NCBI RefSeq assembly: GCF_946885955.1
Contig: NZ_CAMPHI010000002.1
Location: forward strand, 124,001-188,000
Reading direction: 5' to 3'
DNA from: an uncultured Pseudomonas sp.
GTDB lineage: Bacteria > Pseudomonadota > Gammaproteobacteria > Pseudomonadales > Pseudomonadaceae
DNA length: 64,000 nt
A model generated the notes under the pieces. It had not been told where the DNA came from and ran no database searches. It was given only the letters and a program-made list of their open reading frames with translations. The position numbers and the translations under genes were made by a program. Shown one piece after another: positions 58,008-64,000 of this stretch; the stretch's first letter is position 1, and each line of letters begins with the position of its first letter.

Positions 58008-58925
58008 TCAGAGGTACTGCTGGCGCTGGATATCCAGTGCGGTGAAGTCCTCGCGCTCGGCGACGAAGGCCGGGCGTGGCGCCTGTGCGCAGAAGGGCGC
58101 CTGGAGTGCGTTGTCCACCTGGTTGTAGACGTAGAACAGGTTGCTGCGCGCGCTGGGGGTGATGTTGCTGTTGGAGCCGTGGAGAATGTTGCTGTCGAAG
58201 AACACCACGCTGCCGGCCGGACCAAGGGCGGTATCGATGCCGTAGCGGCTGGCCATCTCGCTCAGGCTGTTGTCGTCCGGTACGCCGAACTGCTGCTTGC
58301 GCAGCGATTCCTCGTAGTGGTTCTCCGGCGTGGCGCCGACGCAACGTACGTAGTGCTTGTGCGACCCGGGGATCAGCAGCAGCGGGCCATTGTGCGGCTC
58401 GTTGTCGGTGAGCAGGATCGAGCAGCTCAGGGCGCGCATGCGCGGCATGCCGTCTTCGACGTGCCAGGTCTCGAAATCCGAGTGCCAGTAGAACTCCTTG
58501 CCGGTGAAACCCGGTTTGAAGTTCATCCGCGACTGGTGCACGTACAGCTCGCCGCCGAGCAAAAAGCGCGCGATGCCGGCGATTCGCTCGTCACGGGCGA
58601 CGCGGGCGAATAGCGGGTTGTCCTTGTGGATGGCGAAGACCGAGCGCACCGCGCCGCTTTCCGGCTCGGTGATGGTCTTGCCGGAATCCGCGATCGCCGG
58701 GTCGCTACGTACGCGGTCGAGCTCCTTGAGCAGCACGGCCACTTCTTCGGCGCTGAACACGTCGTGCAATACCAGGTAGCCGTCGCGCTCGTAGCGCTCG
58801 ATCTGTTCCGGGGCGATCGGTGCATGTTCCAGATCGTGGCGGTAGACCACCGGGTCCAGACGTTCCTGCCAGCTCGGTTCGGGGTGCTGGCGCGAAGGGT
58901 AAAGGTCGTTTGTTTCGGGGTTCAC
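58008..58925 (-). CDS. ectD: Ectoine 5-hydroxylase
   Basis: Iron(II)/2-oxoglutarate dioxygenase of 305 residues making 5-hydroxyectoine. The family signature WHSDFETWHVEDGMPRMRAL holds the metal-binding His and Asp; the distal His lies in ILHGSNSNITPSARSN with the 2-oxoglutarate Arg. Start is GTG 58925, with AAGGAG five bases upstream. A strong hairpin sits directly before that ribosome site. It follows ectC by 79 bases and belongs to the same operon. Confidence 0.95.
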   Translation of the reverse strand: MNPETNDLYPSRQHPEPSWQERLDPVVYRHDLEHAPIAPEQIERYERDGYLVLHDVFSAEEVAVLLKELDRVRSDPAIADSGKTITEPESGAVRSVFAIHKDNPLFARVARDERIAGIARFLLGGELYVHQSRMNFKPGFTGKEFYWHSDFETWHVEDGMPRMRALSCSILLTDNEPHNGPLLLIPGSHKHYVRCVGATPENHYEESLRKQQFGVPDDNSLSEMASRYGIDTALGPAGSVVFFDSNILHGSNSNITPSARSNLFYVYNQVDNALQAPFCAQAPRPAFVAEREDFTALDIQRQQYL

Positions 58926-58936
58926 GATGACTCCTT

Positions 58937-58964
58937 ACGGCCCGGCTATCAGCGGGCCGTTTTT
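58937..58964. terminator. Hairpin upstream of ectD
   Basis: Stem ACGGCCCG / CGGGCCGT with an 8-base loop. Read on the plus strand it is followed by TTTTT like an intrinsic terminator, but no plus-strand gene ends there. On the minus strand it lies between ectC and ectD with its base touching the ectD ribosome site AAGGAG, so it may act on ectD translation or mRNA stability, or block antisense transcription into ectC. Confidence 0.5.
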
Positions 58965-59004
58965 AACGCTGTAGCGGCAATGCGGGTGGCTTTTCAACGG
59001 CCAA

Positions 59005-59400
59005 TCAGGCGACCGTTTCTGCCTCCAGCGGATACACACCGCTTTCGTCGTGCACCTCTTTGCCATTCAGCGGCGGGTTGAATACGCAGGCCATCTTCAT
59101 TTCCGTGGTGCCGCGCAGCAGGTGCTCGTCGTGCTTGTCGAGGATGTACAGGGTGCCGGGGGCGATCGGGTAGATCTTGCCGTCGGCAATGGTCTCGATC
59201 TCGCCTTCACCGCTGATGCAGTACACCGACTCCAGGTGGTTCTGATACCAGATGTGGGTCTCGGTGTTGGCGTAGATGGTGGTGATATGGAACGAGAAGC
59301 CCATGTTGTCGTCCTTGAGCAGCATGCGCGTGCTGTCCCAGGTTTCGGTGGTGATTTTGCGGTTGGACTGCTCGCAGTCGGCGAGGGTGCGTACGATCAT
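59005..59400 (-). CDS. ectC: L-ectoine synthase
   Basis: Cupin-fold cyclase of 131 residues closing N-gamma-acetyl-diaminobutyrate to ectoine. Characteristic stretches: [60 protein letters not shown] and [14 protein letters not shown]. Start at ATG 59400; the longer open frame to 59625 overlaps ectB and is rejected. It follows ectB by 11 bases with an AAGGAAGTT site. Confidence 0.96.
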   Translation of the reverse strand: MIVRTLADCEQSNRKITTETWDSTRMLLKDDNMGFSFHITTIYANTETHIWYQNHLESVYCISGEGEIETIADGKIYPIAPGTLYILDKHDEHLLRGTTEMKMACVFNPPLNGKEVHDESGVYPLEAETVA

Positions 59401-59411
59401 GGTTAACTTCC

Positions 59412-60692
59412 TTAAGAGGCAGAGGCTTGGCTGGCGGTCTGTGCGGACATCACGGCGGCGAAAGCCGCGTCGAGAATGGTCATCGCCTTGTCGATTTGCG
59501 CTTCGCTGATAATCAGCGGGCACAGGCACTTGACCACTTCGCTGTGGGCGCCGCTGGTCTCGATCACCAGGCCATGCTGGAAGGCGTGGCGGCAGATCGC
59601 GGCGGCGATGTCGCCATCCGGGCAACTGATGCCGATCATCATTCCGCGGCCTTTGATGAACAACGAGTCGGGGCCGTAGCGACGGACGATCTTGTTCATC
59701 CCGTCGGCGATGCGCTTGCCTTTGGCGCGCACGCTCTTGGCGAACTCGTCGTCGCGCCAGAAGTGCTCGAGCGCCGCGGTGGCGGTGACGAAGGCATGGT
59801 TGTTACCGCGGAAGGTGCCGTTGTGCTCGCCCGGCTTCCATTGGTCCAGCTCCTTGCGCAGCAGCACCATGGCGAACGGCAGGCCGAAGCCGCTGAGCGA
59901 CTTGGACAGGGTGATCATGTCCGGCTTGATGCCCATTTCCTCGAAGCTGAAGAAGCTGCCGGTGCGCCCGCAACCGGCCTGGATGTCGTCGACGATCAAC
60001 AGCATCTGGTGCTTGCGGCAGAGCTTCTCGAGCTTGCGCACCCACTCGGCGGAGGCGGCATTCAGGCCACCTTCGCCCTGCACCACTTCGACGATCACCG
60101 CGGCCGGCTTGTCGATGCCGCTGCTCGGGTCGCTGAGCAGTTTGTCCATCATGCCGATGGTGTTGACCTTGTCGCCGAAGTAGTTGGCGTAGGGCATGCG
60201 GCTGACGTCGGTCAGCGGCACACCGGCGGCGCCGCGATGGTGCTGGTTGCCGGTGGCGGCCAGGGCACCGATGCTGCAGCCGTGAAAGCCGTTGGTGAAG
60301 CTGATGACGTTGCTGCGCCCGGTAACCTTGCGCGCCAGCTTGAGCGCGGCTTCCACCGCGTTGGTGCCGGTCGGGCCGGTGAACTGCATCAGGTAATCCA
60401 TGCCGCGTGGCTTGAGAATCAGGCGGCTGAAGATTTCCAGGAAACGCTCCTTGGCGGCGGAGTACATGTCCAGACCATGGGTGATGCCGTCGTTGCTGAT
60501 GTAGTCGATCAGCGCCTGCTTGAGCACCGGGTGGTTGTGTCCGTAGTTCAGGGTGCCGGCGCCGGCGAGAAAATCGATGTAGTGCTTGCCGTCGCGGGTG
60601 ATCAGCTCCGCGCCGCGCGCTTGGTCAAATACCACGGGGAATGAGCGGCAATAGCTCCTGACGGACGATTCGTTCTGTTCGAAGAGTTTCAT
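59412..60692 (-). CDS. ectB: Diaminobutyrate-2-oxoglutarate aminotransferase
   Basis: PLP enzyme of 426 residues converting aspartate semialdehyde to L-2,4-diaminobutyrate with glutamate as donor. Seen: [74 protein letters not shown] (PLP Asp) and [16 protein letters not shown] with the Schiff-base Lys. Start at ATG 60692 ([14 protein letters not shown]), overlapping the ectA stop by four bases. The frame extension to 60968 is a shadow of ectA. Confidence 0.96.
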   Translation of the reverse strand: MKLFEQNESSVRSYCRSFPVVFDQARGAELITRDGKHYIDFLAGAGTLNYGHNHPVLKQALIDYISNDGITHGLDMYSAAKERFLEIFSRLILKPRGMDYLMQFTGPTGTNAVEAALKLARKVTGRSNVISFTNGFHGCSIGALAATGNQHHRGAAGVPLTDVSRMPYANYFGDKVNTIGMMDKLLSDPSSGIDKPAAVIVEVVQGEGGLNAASAEWVRKLEKLCRKHQMLLIVDDIQAGCGRTGSFFSFEEMGIKPDMITLSKSLSGFGLPFAMVLLRKELDQWKPGEHNGTFRGNNHAFVTATAALEHFWRDDEFAKSVRAKGKRIADGMNKIVRRYGPDSLFIKGRGMMIGISCPDGDIAAAICRHAFQHGLVIETSGAHSEVVKCLCPLIISEAQIDKAMTILDAAFAAVMSAQTASQASAS

Positions 60693-61219
60693 GCGTTCTC
60701 CTTGAGGGTTTCTTCCAAGATTGGGGTGTTGAACGGGCCGGCGCGATAGAGCACCTCGTCTTCGTGCTGGCCATCGAAATGCTCGGCACGGGAAAACAGG
60801 GTGCGGGTCTGGTAGTCGACCCCGAGGCGAGCGAAGGCCCGCTTGAACAGCGCCTGGGAGGCGCCGTTGTCCGGCGAAATGGTGGTTTCGAGAAAGCGTA
60901 CGCCCTGGGCGGCGACCCGTTCGGTCAGCGTCAGCAGCATGCGCAGGGCCAGGCCTTGACCTCGGCACGACGCATCCACCGCGACCTGCCAGACGAATAG
61001 CGTGTCTGGACGCGAGGGCGGACGGTAGCCGGAGATGAATCCCACCAGGTGGCCGTCAGCGTTCTCGGCGGCGATGGCGGTATCGGCGAAATCGCTGCAC
61101 TGCAGCAGATTGCAATACGCCGAGTTGGTGTCCAGGGGTTGGCAGCGGGCTACCAATTGATGCAGCGGATATCCGTCGCCGTCGGTTGGACGACGGAGTG
61201 TGACGGGGGCAAAACTCAA
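60689..61219 (-). CDS. ectA: Diaminobutyrate acetyltransferase
   Basis: GNAT-fold enzyme, about 176 residues, acetylating diaminobutyrate from acetyl-CoA. The acetyl-CoA loop lies in [40 protein letters not shown] is strongly conserved in EctA. There is no ATG in frame. I favour TTG 61219 because AAGGA sits seven bases upstream; TTG 61243 would add eight residues but is too close to its upstream purine run. A stop codon 15 bases before 61243 rules out longer forms. First gene of the ect operon. Confidence 0.92.
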   Translation of the reverse strand: MSFAPVTLRRPTDGDGYPLHQLVARCQPLDTNSAYCNLLQCSDFADTAIAAENADGHLVGFISGYRPPSRPDTLFVWQVAVDASCRGQGLALRMLLTLTERVAAQGVRFLETTISPDNGASQALFKRAFARLGVDYQTRTLFSRAEHFDGQHEDEVLYRAGPFNTPILEETLKENA

Positions 61220-61966
61220 ACCAGAATCCTTGAAGTTGTGCAAATCCCTATTAGGTTAAACATATCGAAAAAAAATTCTCAACCCACGATATCGATATGA
61301 AAGTGACGATTCGGTTAAGAATATTCTCGATTCAGGTTAATGCGTCGGCAAATAACTAGCGGATTATCGGCGCTGAGACGAGGCCTGATTAGGCGCGACA
61401 GTCGGCGTTCGCGCACGCGGTTCAAGCGAGTTATCCGGCGGCTGGCGCGGTAGTTGCTTAAAGGCCTCGGAGATCGCCTCCGACAAGCTTCGTCGTGAGC
61501 TGCTGAAAGCCCCTTGATGCGCGGTATAGAGCGATATTTTCGATTATCGCGGGCGGCCGTTTCCAGGCGCCGGATATCGGCCGATATCCGGCGCATATAG
61601 GTGGATATATGCAGGTGAATATCGCACCTGTGAACTTTTCTGATATACGGGCGAGTGCGTGCTAAATCAGAGCCTATATGCATGGGTAAGCCGCATCGCA
61701 TTATGAGCGCTGACGGCAGCTGAATAATTTCTAATGGCTGCTTGATATATAAGCCGCCAGCTGGAAGTTATCCATGGCTATATCACGCCGTGACTCGAAG
61801 TGCGTCCGCCCCTCTGTGCCGCATATATCGCCGGGCTGAGAGCATTGTTTGGCCTGCGCCCTGCCCTCTGTGCTTTGGTAGGAGAAAAATGCTGCTTTTG
61901 TACAAGAGCCGGCGCTAACCCTCACAAAACATACTGTCTTTACCGAGACATCTTGAGGGGAACGCA
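61220..61966. promoter_or_regulatory. Ectoine operon upstream region with direct repeats and a perfect palindrome
   Basis: About 750 bases without a convincing gene. Near ectA, GGTTAA occurs at 61254-61259, 61313-61318 and 61335-61340; the last two are part of a direct repeat CGATTC(A)GGTTAA 22 bases apart. At 61567-61594 is a perfect 28-base palindrome with arms GCGCCGGATATCGG. ATAT/GATAT motifs recur from about 61530 to 61830. No ectR-type MarR gene is present. The right end must hold the cytochrome c promoter. Confidence 0.6.
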
Positions 61967-62350
61967 ATGAAAACGATCTTGCTAGCGTCTTTAGCTTTAA
62001 GCAGTGCCCTGGCCGCCGTGCCGTCCGTGCAGGCCGAGGAGAAGGCCATGGAGGCCGCCGGGCGTCAGTTGTTCGCGCACCACTGCTCGGCGTGCCACTC
62101 GCTGGATACCAGCGAGAACGCCTTCGGTCCCAGCCTGTTCGGCGTCGTGGGACGTCCAGCGGCTTCCGTGCCGCGGTTTGCCTACTCGCAGGCCATGCAG
62201 GCGTCGGGAATCACCTGGACCGAGGACAACCTGCGCAAGTGGATCACCGACAACGAGGCACTGGTGCCGGGCACGCGCATGCGCCACGTCGCGATTGCCG
62301 ACCCGGCCGAACGGGATTACCTGATCAGCTTCCTGCATACCCTGCAGTGA
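61967..62350 (+). CDS. Small periplasmic class I cytochrome c
   Basis: Soluble electron carrier of 127 residues. The signal peptide ends at VQA near residue 23. The heme motif is CSACHS at about residues 44-49 within FAHHCSACHSLDTSENAFGP; the axial Met is in VPGTRMRHVAIADP. This is the mitochondrial-like c2/c550 layout with YSQAMQASGITWTEDNLRKW. The ribosome site GAGGGG is clear. It stands alone, convergent with the glucose-6-phosphate dehydrogenase gene. Its redox partner is not visible, though the cox oxidase in this window is a candidate. Confidence 0.92.
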   Translation: MKTILLASLALSSALAAVPSVQAEEKAMEAAGRQLFAHHCSACHSLDTSENAFGPSLFGVVGRPAASVPRFAYSQAMQASGITWTEDNLRKWITDNEALVPGTRMRHVAIADPAERDYLISFLHTLQ

Positions 62351-62385
62351 GCTCCGGCCCTTCGGCCCGATAGCCCGGCGGACGC

Positions 62386-63828
62386 TCACTCCATCCATTT
62401 GCGTCCCGCCCGTTCCAGCAGCAGACCGGCCTGTTCCGGTCCGCTGCTACCGGCGGGGTAGGTGCGTGGGCTTTCGTAGTAAGACTGCCAACCCTGCAGG
62501 ATCGGGTCGATCCACTGCCAGGCGGCTTCCACCTCGTCGCGGCGCATAAACAGCGTCGAGTCACCGTCGATCACATCCAGCAACAGGCGTTCGTAGGCGT
62601 CCCAGCGGCGTTTTTTGCGAAACGCATGGGCCAGGTTGAGGTCCAGCTCCACCGGTTCCAGGTGCATGCCTTTGCCGGGGTTCTTGGCCATCAACTGCAG
62701 GCTGATGCACTCCTCCGGCTGCAGGCGGATCAGCAGGCGGTTGGCCTCGCCATTGCCGAACAGCTGATGCGGCACCGGTTTGAACTGAATCAGGATCTCC
62801 GAGGTTTTCTTGCTCAGGCGTTTGCCGGTGCGCAGGTAGAAGGGCACGCCGGCCCAACGCCAGTTCTCGATTTCCGCCTGCACGGCGACGAAGGTTTCGG
62901 TATCGCTATCGTTGTCGACGTGCTTCTCGAAGTAGTACGCCGGTACCTCCTGGCCGCCGATCTTGCCGGCGGCGTATTGGCCGCGCACGGTCTTGTCGCG
63001 CACGTCGAGGCCGGTAATGGGCTTGAGCGCTTCGAGAATCTTCAGCTTTTCATTGCGCACCGACTCGGCGTCGAAACGCACCGGCGCCTCCATCGCCACC
63101 AGGCACAGCAGCTGCAACAGGTGGTTCTGCACCATGTCGCGCATCGCGCCGGCCTTGTCGTAGTACGCGCCGCGGTTCTCCACGCCAATGGTCTCGCACA
63201 CGCTGATCTGCACATGATCGATATGCCCGGCGCGCCAGATCGGCTCGAACAGGGCGTTGGCGAAGCGCAGCGCCATCAGGTTCTGCACGGTTTCCTTGCC
63301 CAGGTAATGGTCGATGCGGAACACCCGCGCCTCGTCGAACACCGCGCCGATCGCGGCGTTGATCGCACAGGCCGATTGCAGCGAGTGGCCGATCGGCTTT
63401 TCCAGCACGATGCGCGCGTGGGGTCCGGCCAGGCCGGCGATCTTCAGGTGCGAGGCGATGTCCTCGAACAGGTCGGGGGCGGTGGCCAGGTAGTAGACCC
63501 GCACCCGTTCGTCGGCAGAACCCAGGCGTTTGCCCAGGCGGCCGAAGTCGGCGCTCTGGCTGGCATCCATGGCGAAGTAGTCGAGACGGGCGGCGAAGCT
63601 GTGCCAGGTGTCGTTGTCGAAATCGGCGCGCGCCACCTGGGCGCGACAGTGGCGCTCGGCCAGGGCCTGGTAGGCTTCGCGGCTATGGGCGCGGCGGGCC
63701 AGGGCGAGAATGCGCATATCGGCATGCAAGCGGCCGTCGCGGTGCAGGTAGTACAGCGCCGGCAGCAGTTTATGCAGGGCCAGATCGCCCGTGCCGCCGA
63801 ACACCAACATGTCGCATGGAATGCTCAA
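62386..63828 (-). CDS. zwf: Glucose-6-phosphate 1-dehydrogenase
   Basis: First enzyme of the oxidative Entner-Doudoroff/pentose phosphate branch, 480 residues, NAD(P)-dependent. The nucleotide loop is VFGGTGDLALHKLLPALYYL and the active-site signature RIDHYLGKETVQNLMALRFA with catalytic His pair region. The start is TTG 63828 with GGAG eight bases upstream; no in-frame ATG fits. No pgl or eda follows; the next gene downstream is the convergent cytochrome c, so this is probably a stand-alone zwf copy. Its substrate is what the polyol operon plus pgi would make. Confidence 0.95.
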   Translation of the reverse strand: MSIPCDMLVFGGTGDLALHKLLPALYYLHRDGRLHADMRILALARRAHSREAYQALAERHCRAQVARADFDNDTWHSFAARLDYFAMDASQSADFGRLGKRLGSADERVRVYYLATAPDLFEDIASHLKIAGLAGPHARIVLEKPIGHSLQSACAINAAIGAVFDEARVFRIDHYLGKETVQNLMALRFANALFEPIWRAGHIDHVQISVCETIGVENRGAYYDKAGAMRDMVQNHLLQLLCLVAMEAPVRFDAESVRNEKLKILEALKPITGLDVRDKTVRGQYAAGKIGGQEVPAYYFEKHVDNDSDTETFVAVQAEIENWRWAGVPFYLRTGKRLSKKTSEILIQFKPVPHQLFGNGEANRLLIRLQPEECISLQLMAKNPGKGMHLEPVELDLNLAHAFRKKRRWDAYERLLLDVIDGDSTLFMRRDEVEAAWQWIDPILQGWQSYYESPRTYPAGSSGPEQAGLLLERAGRKWME

Positions 63829-63882
63829 AATGATGACTCCGAGTCGGATAAAGAGCTGTTGGCCGTGCGAGGGAGCGGTCCA

Positions 63883-63897
63883 TGTAGTATAACTACA
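63883..63897. promoter_or_regulatory. HexR-like operator upstream of zwf
   Basis: TGTAGTATAACTACA is a perfect inverted repeat with 6-base arms and a 3-base spacer. It fits the TGTAnT-n3-AnTACA form known for HexR, the KDPG-responsive repressor of zwf and glycolytic genes in pseudomonads. It lies 55 bases upstream of the zwf start. Any divergent hexR/rpiR gene would be past the right edge. Confidence 0.65.
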
Positions 63898-64000
63898 AGG
63901 CCACTACACCCGGCCCGCCCCGATCATAACCGAGCGTCACTCGGAAGCGGCGCGCCGACTGATTCGTTTCTTTTCAAAAGCCGAGCCTTGCCCTTGAATC

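Noticed and set aside
61315..61701. Minus-strand 128-codon frame upstream of ectA
   Set aside because: Very Arg-rich with Tyr/Ile repeats caused by the ATAT motifs; crosses the palindrome; no family resemblance.

Overview
The window reads as chromosome of a Pseudomonas-type gammaproteobacterium. Supporting signs are high GC, a cox cluster ordered coxB-coxA-ctaG-coxC-SURF1-ctaA-ctaB-SCO, the AraC-regulated polyol ABC operon known from fluorescent pseudomonads, Pseudomonas-style REP hairpins and an ectoine/hydroxyectoine cluster with its own aspartokinase. The species cannot be fixed from sequence alone; ectoine genes suggest a salt-tolerant lineage.

Layout. 1-5.6 kb: a trehalose/maltose-type ABC importer on the minus strand (ATPase cut by the left edge), divergent from a LamB-type porin with an N-terminal coiled coil. 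5.8-21.9 kb: a polyol catabolic island with two paralogous AraC regulators, a sorbitol/xylitol dehydrogenase, mtlEFGK, mannitol dehydrogenase, transaldolase, xylulokinase, fructokinase, phosphoglucose isomerase and a second LamB-type porin. It can carry hexitols and pentitols from the outer membrane to glucose-6-phosphate and pentose-phosphate intermediates. 22.2-25.7 kb: an AT-rich chemoreceptor gene facing an orphan second copy of the polyol-binding protein. 26.3-36.1 kb: the aa3-type cytochrome c oxidase with its copper and heme assembly factors. 36.1-45.5 kb: housekeeping genes: TetR regulator, orphan TRAP binding lipoprotein, UvrD helicase, PAS/GGDEF/EAL protein, MFS transporter and M48 protease.

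45.8-55.9 kb is an orphan type VI secretion effector island read on the minus strand: hcp, vgrG, DUF4123 adaptor, a 1612-residue Rhs protein with a swapped C-terminal toxin, two small immunity-like genes and an ADP-ribosylglycohydrolase. The toxin tip looks like an ADP-ribosyltransferase, so the hydrolase may give enzymatic immunity; this is the most interesting system here. 56.5-61.2 kb: ectA-ectB-ectC-ectD-ask on the minus strand, behind a 750-base upstream region with direct repeats and a perfect 28-base palindrome. 62.0-63.8 kb: a small cytochrome c and a glucose-6-phosphate dehydrogenase with a HexR-like operator upstream.

No rRNA, tRNA, CRISPR array or transposase gene was found. All functions are assigned by reading protein motifs and recalled family features; no database search was run.
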